NCBI GenBank assembly: GCA_037974335.1
Contig: CM075760.1
Span: 13,772,786-13,836,785, forward strand
From: Prionace glauca
Lineage: Eukaryota; Chordata; Chondrichthyes; Carcharhiniformes; Carcharhinidae
Length of the DNA stretch: 64,000 nt
Direction of reading: 5' to 3'
In this document: positions 23,569-34,664 of the stretch, piece by piece
Position numbering within the stretch: the stretch's first letter is position 1
How the letters are laid out: the number at the start of each line of letters is the position of its first letter
Notes under the pieces: model-generated
What the model was told of the DNA's origin: nothing
Databases searched by the model: none
What the model saw: only the letters and a program-made list of their open reading frames with translations
Made by a program: the position numbers and the translations under genes

Positions 23569-23990
23569 AGAACATAAGAAATAGGAGCAGGAGTAGGCCA
23601 TCTGGCCCTTCGAGCCTGCCCCGCCATTCAATAAGATCATGGCTGATCTGTCGTGACTCAGCTCCACCTTCCCACCCTCTCCCCATAACCCTTAATCCCT
23701 TCTCTTATCAAAAACCCATCAACCCGCGTCTTAAAAATATTTAGCGAGGCAGCCTCCACCACTTCAACGGGCAGAGAATTCCAGAGATTCACCACCCTTT
23801 GACTGAAGAAATTCTTCCTCAACTCCGCTGGAAACCGCCCTCCCCCCTTTATCTTGAGGGTGTCCTACTGTCCTTTCTGAGCTGGAAGAGTCTTTCCACC
23901 TTTATCCTATCCATCCCATTCATCATCTCATACGTCTCAATGAGATCTCTCCTCATTCTTCTAAACTCCAACGAGTACAAGCCTAGTACA
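23569..23990 (-). mobile_element. LINE 3' part, AGGAGCAGGAGTAGGCC-tail family
   Basis: Tail at 23569-23660, then the reverse of the C-terminal RT part (AGAGATTCACCACCCTTTGA). Truncated at about 23990. Confidence 0.8.
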
Positions 23991-24559
23991 AGCCTACAAG
24001 TGACACTTGTAGTTTTCCAGTGAGTTTCACAAATATTTCTGTTGCCACCTTATTTACTTTTCACCCTGTTGCCTTCACTAATTTGGGTGAGGGTTTGTTG
24101 ATTAATTTGTTGTGTATGAAAGAGCCAGTATTTTATATAATACAATCATTCCTCCTCAACCATATCATGCTCTCTCTTTCTGTCCTGGATTTGAAGATTC
24201 AGCATCAGCAGAGAAATGAACCATCCGAACTGCAGGAAAATCTCCCCCTACTCTTCAAGAGGATCAGCTTGCTAACTCCCGAGAAATGTATTTCACCCAG
24301 ACACTCTGGAAGGATTGAAGGTATTAGATGGGCACACATTGAATAAAGGAGTTGTTTCAATTTATGAAGTAGTCAAACACAAATATGGAAATATAGAACA
24401 ACATCATTCAGCACCATTTATCAATGAATCCACCAGTCCGTTCACTATTTCCTCAATCAAAATATTCAAGCATCCAACAGTCATTCATCCATCAGTCATT
24501 CAAATGCCATTCATTCCTGTGTCAACACAGTCATACATTTATTGTTTGTGTAGATGGTG
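23991..24559. other. Unassigned intergenic
   Basis: No gene recognised; some CATTCATCCATCAG-type short repetition at 24480-24540. Confidence 0.4.
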
Positions 24560-26070
24560 ACATCAATTATTTTAATTGATCCAGTGATCCAGAGGTTCAG
24601 GGCAATGAGGACGGGGATTTAAGTCGGGCCGTTCCCGCAGGTAGATTTTGAATTCTATTGATAAATCTGGAATGGATACTAATTGCGATCATTGGAACCG
24701 CTCTGATTCCCCAATGGAGGAAATCTGCCATCGCTACATTGTCTCACAAGGATATAACTGCAGACTGAAAGCAAAATAGCTGACTCTTTAATATCTACAG
24801 AAGTGTCCTCGAAAACCAGTCAATTTAAGGGAATTTGGGACAGGCAAAGAGTGTTGGTCTTTCCAAACAAACATCACATGGAAAGATAAAAGGAGATAAA
24901 ATATAAATGTGCATGCTCAAATATAACAGCATGTATCATCTCTCTGAGCCATTTTTCAGTCTGCCTGTGATTATTTCTGTCCGTCCATCACAATATCCTG
25001 ATGTGTTGGAAAAATCATCATTGTTGTTAATTGGGTGCCAGAGAAGGTGGAAAATAATCCTTTATTTAGAGATGGGAAAACATCATCTAGATTTATAACT
25101 TCCAAAAATTCAAGTGCCTCCAGTACTGTTGCTGGGTAGATTTGTTTATAAATAGACCTTACTGACAACATGCAGGGTTTTAAGTTGGCTTGGAGCCAAG
25201 TGGTCAGTGCTGATGAAACTGATCTTTGATCTATTGCACAAACACCCCCAGATGTTTCCTGTCAATAACTTTGAGCATTTGACACCAGCCTGGATTGCTG
25301 CCAAATACTGTGTGGGACAGATTAGCGTGAAGCTCAATGGACAACATGGGATTCAGACATTTAAACAGTAAATGTTTAATTCCCACAATTTAAATCGCAA
25401 TCATTCCAATCAAATATTTTCATTCAGTGTCCTGTTCATTACCTGAGTAAATACTATGTCAAACAATAAAGTGACCGGATCATTTTTTTTTTCATTTCTA
25501 TAGTTTCCGAGTAAATTTCATTCCAATAATTAAAGTCTGTTTATTAATCAGTTCATGAAATGTGAGAGAGAGATGTTGATGGGCCCAGTTCCCCAGTGAA
25601 GTAAAATCGATGCAACGACATGAAATAATATTAAAACAACATCATAAAACTGACATGAACATCGGGGATTCCTGGAAAATTCTGAAATTTGTGTATCACA
25701 TTGAAACAGCAGCGTGTCTTGTACCTGATTAGCACCGTGTTCTATTGTACGGTATAATCTAATTTCTGTTATTGAAGAGTTCCTCTCATAGCTGCCAATG
25801 AGTGGAGAAATGATCAGTTCATAACCTGATTCAATGGAAGATAAAACATTTATTCTTGTGATATTGTGCAATGTGCCGCAAAGCTCTGATATCCTGTATT
25901 CCCAATACCAGTGTATGTTACACAGCCGGTAACCAATAGAGTGAGTTGCAATGACCTGGATGCTGAAGGAGAACTTTAATGATCTCAGCGTCCGTTCCGA
26001 TTCATTAACTTCTCCATCAAAAATCAATTTAATTTTATGTTTCTCTGTCAACTCACTATTTAATTACCAG
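24560..26070 (+). repeat. V-upstream duplication, second copy
   Basis: Counterpart of 15365-16870. It starts with the same SINE (24560-24750) and continues to the region before the intact V promoter. It also holds the 25510-25695 arm of the inverted repeat with 23275-23470. Confidence 0.85.
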
Positions 26071-26636
26071 GAGGTTGGGATTCTCATTATTTTCAAAGGC
26101 CTGTCTTCGAGATTGGGACAGTTTGACAAATATAAGGAGAAACATTGTATTGTGTGAGAGTTTCTTCTCATCTCCAAACCCAATTTGTACAGCGATAGCC
26201 ATCCACACTGTGTATAGAATCACTTTGTATATTCTACACATTGAGTTACAGAAATCGATGGTATTTCTTCTGATAAATTGTGCTTTATTATTATAATGTG
26301 GCAGAGATTCGGAATTGTTGCAAAATTGTCTAATGTTCCAAAATGTTATTTCATCATTTTCAGATTTATTTTCTTGTTGGGGGTGTGGTAATAAAATCAC
26401 CATTTTTACAATGGAATGAGTTATTTTAAAAGTAAAGAGATGATGAACTGTAATATCACCATCAGAAATAATGGGGACAATACAATGAACATTTCAGCCA
26501 AACAAATATCCGGATACAGATAAAATGCCCATTTTAATATTAATCTATTGTAAATCTCCGAGTCCATTCTGTTGGGGGTGTGGAAGGTGGAACGTGGATC
26601 CAGGCGGCGCCTGGAAAGCCGCCCCCTTCTGCCGGG
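26071..26636. other. Upstream region of the V gene
   Basis: AT-rich, then GC-rich from about 26570 (GGCGGCGCCTGG). I looked for the Ig octamer ATGCAAAT or ATTTGCAT from 26461 to the ATG and saw none. Confidence 0.5.
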
Positions 26637-26646
26637 TATTTAAATA
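26637..26646 (+). promoter_or_regulatory. TATA-like box of the V gene
   Basis: TATTTAAATA, the core of the palindrome GTATTTAAATAC, 90 bases before the start codon. Position and sequence fit a TATA box for the V promoter. No octamer is visible upstream. Confidence 0.6.
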
Positions 26647-26735
26647 CCGCTCACTGGGACCGGAATCCAACAGTCCGGGAGCTGGTTTGTTCACTGAGTT
26701 CCTGACACAACCATTTCCCCCAAATCACCAGAAAG

Positions 26736-26781
26736 ATGAGGTCGGCCATTTCTCTCAGTTTGTTGCTGACTTTCTTATCTG
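26736..26781 (+). CDS. IGHV: IgH leader exon
   Basis: ATG at 26736 opens MRSAISLSLLLTFLS plus the first base of a Gly codon, then the donor GGTGAGTATT. A short basic start and a Leu-rich core form a signal peptide that is completed by GVQS in the next exon. The start is chosen because it is the only ATG between the TATA-like box and the donor in the frame of V. The intron to the V exon is 133 bases. Confidence 0.93.
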
Positions 26782-26914
26782 GTGAGTATTTTTTTTATTA
26801 TTGTTCAAGTCTCTCACTGTTACTGTCTCAGTGTTAGTCTCTCTCTGGAATGTTCCAGAGTCAGCAATCATTTCACTAAGATTAATCCCTGGTGTTTTTG
26901 ATCTATTTTTACAG

Positions 26915-27219
26915 GTGTCCAGTCGGAGATTGTGTTGACCCAGCCAGGGGCAGCGACCGAGGCTCCCGGAGGCTCCCTGAAACTGACCTGTAAAACCAGC
27001 GGGTTCGATCTTAGCAGCTACTGGATGGATTGGATCCGACAGGTTCCCGGACAGGGCCTGGAGTGGCTGGTTAGCTACAAAAGTTCATCCAGCAACAACT
27101 ACGCCCCATCAATTAAGGGTCGATTTACTGCGTCCAAAGACACTTCAAACAACATCTTCTCTTTGGACATGAGGAGCCTGAAGATTGAAGACACGGCCAT
27201 CTATTACTGTGCAAGAGGC
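26915..27219 (+). CDS. IGHV: IgH variable (V) exon
   Basis: Encodes the end of the signal peptide (GVQS) and a full V domain from [20 protein letters not shown] to YYCARG. Key positions are present: first Cys in LTCKTSG, Trp in [26 protein letters not shown] of framework 3, EDTAIYYC with the second Cys. CDR1 is about GFDLSSYW and CDR2 about YKSSSSNN. It forms the antigen-binding half of the mu chain after joining to D and J. Acceptor is TTTTTACAG ending at 26914. No break is seen, so the gene looks functional. It is followed directly by its recombination signal. Confidence 0.95.
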
Positions 27220-27258
27220 CACAGCGAGAGGATCCAGGGCTGCACCCGGACAAGAACA
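27220..27258 (+). promoter_or_regulatory. V recombination signal, 23-bp spacer
   Basis: Heptamer CACAGCG (27220-27226), 23-base spacer, nonamer ACAAGAACA (27250-27258). The heptamer departs from CACAGTG at position 6 and the nonamer from ACAAAAACC at positions 5 and 9; the first three heptamer bases needed for cutting are intact. Confidence 0.92.
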
Positions 27259-27605
27259 GCCCGAGAGGGGATTCCGCAACTTCCATCTTAACCTGAAGGT
27301 CAGTATCTGTTCTCAATGCAATATGATCGAGGGTGGTCAGAAACAAACTATAATCGTGTTTAAAAAAAAGTAACACAGAATGTATTTAACAGTAAAACTT
27401 CCCAAACTCACCGATATAACTGGTGAGCTTTTCACTGACTTTATATTCATTGTACTGTCGGCAAGTACCACATACGATATATTACTCTTGTTAATATTTC
27501 TGATAGATTGTGTTGTATAAACAGTTGCCTACATTTTACATTAGAGCAAAACTAATAGTCCATTTGAAGTGAATATTGAACAGCAGTACTGAACAGAGTG
27601 AGTGC

Positions 27606-27686
27606 AGTTTTTGTATGGGTGTGTGTCACTGTGATATACTATGGGAGTCACAGTGCTGAGAAAAGCGCCATCCTCATACAAAAACC
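27606..27686 (+). other. IGHD: IgH D segment with 12- and 22-spacer RSSs
   Basis: 5' signal: nonamer AGTTTTTGT (27606-27614), 12-base spacer, heptamer CACTGTG (27627-27633). Coding D: ATATACTATGGGAGT (27634-27648). 3' signal: heptamer CACAGTG (27649-27655), 22-base spacer, nonamer ACAAAAACC (27678-27686). The 12/22 asymmetry fits the D1 described in shark mu clusters. The 12 side can join the V (23), the 22 side the 12-spacer signal of the D-J downstream. Confidence 0.93.
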
Positions 27687-27995
27687 TCAGAAAAGGACGT
27701 TGCTTAAATTTGTGACCAATGCCATTGCCGAATGCCAAAGTAAATGAGGCTTCAACAAAATAATACTTAGAAACAGCATTGTTTTTTTTTAAGATGTAAA
27801 ATGCTTCAATTTTATTGTTATTGATTTACACGCTGAATGTGCACAGAGAGTGTAAAAGTTTCTAACCCCCTTTATCAATATCATGACCAGTAAAAATTGA
27901 AATATCTCACTGAGTCACCCTTAACGAGCTGGAAACAGGGTTTTGAAATAGCAGTGAAATTAACTGTCTGTATTTTATAGTTAACAGTCCGCCTC

Positions 27996-28069
27996 AGTAT
28001 TTGTAATGCTGTGTCTCACTGTGATTACTGATTACTGGGGACAAGGGACCATGGTGACGGTGACTACAG
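27996..28069 (+). other. IGHJ: J segment with 12-spacer RSS: germline-joined D-J
   Basis: Nonamer AGTATTTGT (27996-28004), 12-base spacer, heptamer CACTGTG (28017-28023), then 46 coding bases reading ITDYWGQGTMVTVTT and ending at the donor CAG|GTAAGA. The WGQG motif and the phase-1 end fit a J. Shark J segments normally carry a 23-spacer signal, while D segments carry the 12-spacer. A 12-spacer directly before J, and the extra ATTACTG before the J-like ATTACTGGGG, are best explained by a D2 fused to J in the germline. No separate D2 was seen between 27687 and 27995. Confidence 0.82.
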
Positions 28070-31000
28070 GTAAGAACCATCCACTTATTGAGTAACTGGT
28101 TTACATGTGTCTTTGTTTTATATTTTTATCTGTACTAATAATCCATGTGGTAACATCAATGTGAGTTTGGTGGATTCTCGGTTGAGAATTGTTACAATGT
28201 TTCCTGTGATTCTGCTGCGAAGGGGTAATAGATGCTGCTGAGGGATTCAATCCCAAATTGTTGGGATGTTGTGTTTATCTGTTGAGGTTACACTGTGTGG
28301 TTGGATTACTTTGAAAGCCGAATGTCTGTTAAACAATTCAGCGTTTCTGCAGCGTTTAATCTCGGTGACATCTAGTGGCTGCGGTTTGTACCATCTACTG
28401 CACAAGTGTTTGAAATTTGGACCAAAAATTTAAAACAATCTAAAATTTCTATATTTATCCAGTGAAAATGTTCCACTCACTCACAATGCTGGTGCTGCTG
28501 TGCAATATTTTCTGCTTATTCGAAACATGAATTAGTTTGGTGATGGGCGAATTGGCTGGAATTTATATTAAACATTTCTGTAAATGTTATATTTGATTCT
28601 GTTGAGAGTGTTTGTAGAATTGAGCTGCTTCCGCATGAAGCGGGGTTCAGTCTCTCAGTGATGCGTGTTTTTTCCTCTGGTGAGGAGATTATGAATCTGG
28701 ATGACTCTAAATACGTAAAATTTGTGAATTAATTTGGTGTTTCTGCATTGTTTGAACTCAGTGACACTGAGCTGTTACACGTTTTGTGATTGAATATGAA
28801 CATTCTGCGGGTCGCAACTGCTTGATGCATAACTGCAGGGAGAAATAAAGCAGGCTTTATTGTATTTGTATGTTTAAAATCTTTAGTCATAACGGCTTAC
28901 TCCACTCATTCAGAACATAGTTTGTCACTGCATTCAGATTTTGGGGTATCTGCAATGTTTAATCTCGGTGGCATTTGATGGCTGGAACTTTTACCATCCA
29001 AATGTTTAAATATGTTTGAAATATGACCCAATATGAATAAGACGTGATAAAGTTTCAACGCTAATTTGTTGGACAAATTCTACCTCCTCGCAATGCTATT
29101 GCTATTATTCTAGATTTCTGTTTAGTTTAATAATTGGTTAAGAGCTGGTTTGCTAGATTCGATATTGAGGTTTTTTTTGCAATGTTATATTTGATTCTGT
29201 TGAATGGATAATTGATCTGTTTTTCTGTGAAACGGATTCATTCCCTCATTGATGTGTTTTGTTGTGTTTCTGCTGAGGAGATTCTGTGGTGCAGTCACTG
29301 TGAATGTTTAAAATTTGTGCTATGGTTTGGCTTTGTGGCATTATTTCTGTGTTGTTTAAATAGTGTATAACGGTGCCGTTGAGAGTTTAGATGTTTTCTG
29401 GTTGAACAGAAACAATCTTTGAGTTTGAAAATCCTTGTAGGGAGAAAACAAGCAGGTTGGGGGAAAGAACACCTAAAAGATATCGCAGCATTTTTATAAA
29501 TTTTAAATAACGCTTACAAATTCAAGTGAGTCATGACTTACAACGCTCATTCGGACACTTAGTCTTTGCTGCAATCACAAACTTCTCATTTACAAGGTTA
29601 ATAGTAAAATTAATATAAATCAAAGAATTATTATTCGGTAATTTAACTCCATATTCACCACAGAGTATTTTATATTAATAATTTAGCAGTAATCCCCTTT
29701 AATAGTTCTGTTGTGTATTTCACACAATTAACATGACCAGAACATTTTCCAGACTGGAAATATTTTGTGACAATTCCAGAAGCTATTTCAATGATAACCT
29801 GCTGTTTTCACAGCCGTGCTCAGTTGAACAAGATACTTTGCATTAATCGGTATATCCCAGATTAAGTTCGCATTTACTGGAATACGAGTTTTGCAGAATA
29901 ATTTCCTTTTTGGAAATTTTTGTATCCGATTATTAATTTTTTTCTATGCAATTGGAACCAGATTATCCGTTCTAAGTATTTTTTTAAATTAGATACCGAG
30001 ATAATTAATTACTTTTCGCATCTCAAAATTTGTGAAATTGTTTAGTGTTGCTCAATTGTTTTTACATTGTTTACGCTCAGTGAAACTGAGCAGTTCTGGC
30101 GAAATGAAAATAAAATTGCCTTTGAATATTCTTGTAGGGATAAAGCAGAAAAGTTTCGGAAAATAAAATAAATATATGTTAGGGCATTTTATTCATGTTA
30201 ACTAATGGTTACATATTAAAATAAAACATGAATTACAATTCACTGTACCTCTGTTAGGGACATTACACTGCCTTGAATCTGTTATATTCGAAGTCCTCAT
30301 TTTCAGAAAAATAATTGCCCAGTTTTTGTGATTTGAGACAGTCAGGGAGAAATAGTTAAAAGGCAAAGGGAGTTTTAAAATGAACATCAGGTTAATTTAA
30401 ATTTTTATTGATGTTTTCACTGTTGTAATTTGACCTTTGATCAATTAGAATCAAACAGTTTATAAAAATTTGACAGACTGAACACAGTTTTCTGACAGAT
30501 GGAATTCGCTGACACTCAAGTAAAATTGTTCAAATGATTGTCTTTGAATTGTAGTAAAGTGTCAACAGAAACTGGCTACCGACTGACAATTAAATGCTTG
30601 AAATTCAAAAAGATTATATAAAAATAATATATTATAAATACTATAAAAATAATATTAGCTCAGCACTTAATAACATCATGTCTCCCATTAATGTTAAACA
30701 CAGAATAAATGACAGAATGGAAGAATAAATGACAGAATGGAAGAATTCATACTAACTGAAGCTTATGTTTAATTCTTATTAAATATTATAATGAAGAAAA
30801 GGTTGAGACTTATATTCTGCATCGTGTTTTTAGCGTTACAGAGGATTTGAATCAATTATCGTCTCTGTGTTTGCACTGTTTAATTCAGATCTTCTTTAAT
30901 TAAACAATGTGTTCAGTAATGAAGTTGTTATATGCGTGGTCTAAATTATTAAATCTAGGAAGCAGTATTATTGATTTCAAACGGCCAGGCCGTTACAGTC

Positions 31001-32339
31001 TGGGCAAAGTCAGAAATCTGCATTTTTAACACGTTTGTTCGTTGTAATAAGATATTTGTCGTAAAAGTGAAAAAGTAAAATATTACAATGTGATTAGATT
31101 TAAGTAAATGAATGACAGATGTTTGAATGTTTCCATTCAGTAATTTGAAATTATAGTTTAACATTGAGATTTAATTGTAACCTAATTATTTAACAATGTT
31201 GGGGACAGAAGCACGTTTTGAATGATTGAAAACTCATTTTATTACAGAGAACATATCAGCTGACAGGAGAACTAACTGACAATTAACAATAACTTAAAAT
31301 GTAATATTAACGCTGATTAATTTAAAACAAAAGACCTTGAATATTGCACTAGCGTGCAAAATATCATCAGTCTTAGAGAATATTTAATTGTATCAAAATG
31401 AATTCAAAAACAAAACATTTCTTTACTCAGCTGTGCTCGGCTCGATAAGTTGCTTTGCCTTGATAATTTTGTTGATTACATTTAATTAAGAAATTAGATC
31501 CAATCAGGTAACGATTTTCAATGTAAATATTTCCCGGTTTGTTTAATTCTTAGTGTGTCACTGTATCTCTGTTAGGGACATTGAACTGTTACTGTGTCAC
31601 TGTATCTCTGATAGGGATATTGAACTGTCCTGAATCTGTTATTTTTGCTCATTTTCAGCGAAATTACATTTTTACACAATTTTCGCGAAGTGATACAGGC
31701 AGAGAGAAATAATTAAAAGTCGAGAGGAGTTCTGAATACCCGTTTAATTTAAAATAGGTTATTGATTTTCTGTTGTAACTTGACTATTGATCAATGAGAA
31801 TCCAACAGTTTGAAATTGACAGATTGAACAGATCTTTCTGCTGGGAACTCGACTGTTGAACTGTTTGTGTCTGTTCTGTTTCTGGGCGTGTGGTCACTGT
31901 GTTGGGACCAGGAATCTCCCTGACTGGTTATAAATCTTTTGATTCCTTCTCCTGTCCTGCAGGAAGTGAAATTTTATTTATTTCTTCAATGCACTTGTAT
32001 CTGTGGGAAATGTGACTGTTTGACTCGGTGTCTCAGAAATTAAGTCCCTGAAGCATATTGTGTCCATCAGAGAAGCAGAAACATCAGACTTTAGAGAGAG
32101 AATTGGGTGATTTTTAAGCAGTGATGTACCGGCCTTGGGAATGTTCGATGAACAAATACAAAGTGAGATTTACTATATTGTGCTCCGTAATACAGCAGCC
32201 CCTGAACTGTTTAGTTTGACAGTTGAAGGGTCAAATTCACTTGCATATTATTTTTAATCTTCTAAAGGCATTTTAGAGACATTTGCGCGGCCAGAATTTT
32301 TAATCTAATTGTTCCTTCATAAAGTGTTGATATGAAGCA
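28070..32339 (+). other. J-Cmu1 intron, first part
   Basis: The whole intron is 28070-38381. This part is AT-rich and holds no coding exon. The first kilobase is shared with cluster B (62240-63446, reversed). Confidence 0.8.
28290..30130 (+). repeat. Diverged ~600-bp tandem repeats in the intron
   Basis: TGTTATATTTGATTCTGTTG occurs at about 28587 and 29184 (about 600 apart). CTCGGTGACATCTAGTGGCT near 28363 is matched by CTCGGTGGCATTTGATGGCT near 28963. A GAACTCAGTGACACTGAGC-type phrase near 28755 returns as CGCTCAGTGAAACTGAGCAG near 30072. Copies have decayed. Confidence 0.7.
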
Positions 32340-32715
32340 TCCTTGAACAACTGCAGTCCATATGCTGCAGGCAGCCGCCCTGCTGTTAGGCAGGAAGTTC
32401 CAGGATTTTCACCCAGCGATTATGAATGAATTGAGAAATTGTTTCAGGTCAGGATGGTGTGTGTTTTACAGGGGAGTTTACAGGTTATTGTGTTTCAGAT
32501 GTGGCTGCTGCCCTTGTCCTGTTAGGATGTAAAGGCAGCGGGTTTGGACAGTGTAATCTATGGAGCCTTGGTGAGTTGCTGCAGTGCATGTTGTATATAA
32601 TACACACAGTGCTGACACTGCTTGTTAGTGATGGAGAGAGTGAATAGGGTGAATGAGGGGCTGGGTAATCTTGTGGGTGGCTTTGCCCTGGATTGTGTCA
32701 GATTCCGTGAGGTTT
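32340..32715 (-). mobile_element. LINE 3' half (third family) in the J-C intron
   Basis: Plus reading has AGGAAGTTCCAGGATTTTCA, GCTGCTGCCCTTGTCCTGTT and GCCTTGGTGAGTTGCTGCAG, the reverse of the LINE C-terminal region. Confidence 0.65.
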
Positions 32716-32879
32716 TACAAGTTTCTCTCATTGAGGAAAGAGGAAATTATTTAATTGAGACTGACTTGTGAAAGATTTAAATGTTTTTCCAACACTTGCC
32801 CCACAGTCCGTGTTGTGCTCGCTTGTCACTCCCACTTACTGTGCGAGTGGGTGAGTATGTGTGGAGTGAGGGTGCTTTT

Positions 32880-33745
32880 TCAGACTGAATCAGCCAGATA
32901 GAGACTTACACACATCACACACTCTCACACACATAAATACACACAGAGAGACCCTCATATTCTCTCACACATACACACGCACACTTACTGTCTCATACGA
33001 TCTCTCACACACATTTTTTCTCTCACGGTCTACAGACTCTGTCTCAAATACAAATACAGACATCCTCTCGCTCTCTCAATCAGTCTCACACAGCTCATAT
33101 ACAAAAACACTCATACGCACACACCTCCACACACATTTTCCCTTACACGCAGACACACACACACATAAGCATCGTCTCACGCTCTCGCACACGCACTCTC
33201 TCTCCCAAACTCTGTCACACACGCTCAAGTTGTCTCACATTTATTCACACACACTTTCTCACAATTCCTCTTGCACACACATCTCTCTCTCTCTCTCTCA
33301 CACACACACATATATTTCTATCTCTGATGCACACACTATCTCACACCTGTACATTCTTGCTCTCACACTAGCTCTCTCACACTCTCTCACAAACATAGAC
33401 CGATGCACACACTCTAACGTATACGCAGACACAGTCTCTCACATAAGCACAGTCTCACGCAAACATTCTCTGACACACACACACACACACTTTGCTTCTG
33501 TCACCCACACACATTGCGCACATCATTCTCTCTCACACACAATCCCATGCACATTTCCACACACTCATGAACAGTTTATTTTGCTTTCCAATAGGTACAC
33601 TGCCCCCTTGCAAACGCAGCCCACTGTCTCACACACGTGCAAACACAGTCTATCACACACAAGTACCTTCACACACACATTCACCCTCTCTCTCTATCAA
33701 ACACACACCCAAACACCCTCTCATGCACTTTCCACCTCACATACG
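32880..33745. repeat. CA/CT-rich low-complexity tract
   Basis: Irregular runs of ACAC, CTCT and TCTCACAC. Long apparent frames in it come only from the repeat. Confidence 0.9.
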
Positions 33746-33767
33746 TCAGAGAGACTGTCATTTACAT

Positions 33768-34075
33768 CATAGAATAGAATCACGAGATCCTACAGTACAG
33801 AAGGAGGCCATTCAACCCATCGAGTCCGCATCAACAGGAATTCCACCAAAGCCCTATCCCCATAACCACATGTGTTTACTCTAACTAGACCTCCTGAACC
33901 TATTCGCACGGCCACTCCCCTGAACCCAAACGTCTTTGGACTGTGGGAGGAAACAGGAGCATCCGAAGGAAACCCAAGCAGACACGGGGTGAACTTACTA
34001 ACTCCATACACAATGACTCATATCGGGAATTGAACTGTGAGGCAGCAGCGTTAATCGCTGTGCCACCTCGGCCAC
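33768..34075 (-). mobile_element. V-SINE, minus strand, in the J-C intron
   Basis: Reverse tail (CAGTACAGAAGGAGGCCATT), central domain (GGACTGTGGGAGGAAACAGG) and reverse head (GTGAGGCAGCAGCGTTAATC) in order. Confidence 0.75.
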
Positions 34076-34664
34076 CCCCTCCCCCCTCCCCTGGTAACAT
34101 TTGAATGAGGGTGGGATCGAGGAGCCCGAGTAAAACTCATGTGAATAAGTTTCAGCTGGAAATTGTTCTCTGTTTGGAGTCATATTTAGCACAAAACAAG
34201 ATGGTGATGGTTGTTGGAGGTCAAACATCTAAGTTGAGAAATCACTGCAGGAGTTCGGCAGGGGGCTGTTCTGGGACCAACAATCTTCTATTGCTTCATC
34301 AATGACACATTCCATCCAACATGAGGTCAGAAGTAGGGATTTCCATGTGTTACACAAAGACACAAAGACACAATCAATAAGAAGGGATCTGGCTGAGACT
34401 AAGTCCGCCTGGCTCCCCAATACTGGTGTAAATTTGCTGTTTGATTCCTGTGTGACCCTAGTTTTGCTGGAAGCTTCCCTTCCAGCTCCCTCAGTCTGTC
34501 TATTTGTTCACTGATCCGTGTTTCTGAAAGAAAGGCCCCGACATTAAAGCAGCTGCCCGGTGATCTACACTGATTCCTGACTTTACACAGCCCTGTTACT
34601 GAAAGCTGATCAATGGAGAGAATCGGGGAAAGATCAATGGAGAGGGAGAGGAGGAGGTGGCTCA

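Noticed and set aside
25548-26051. A 167-codon minus-strand frame before the V gene
   Set aside because: Not kept in the duplicate block at 15.4-16.9 kb and lacks known motifs; chance frame in AT-rich sequence.
32235-32250. Octamer-like TTGCATAT in the J-C intron as an enhancer site
   Set aside because: It differs from ATTTGCAT and stands alone; a single mismatch in a 10-kb AT-rich intron is expected by chance.
33230-33884. A 180-codon and a 130-codon frame
   Set aside because: CA/CT repeat plus V-SINE translation.
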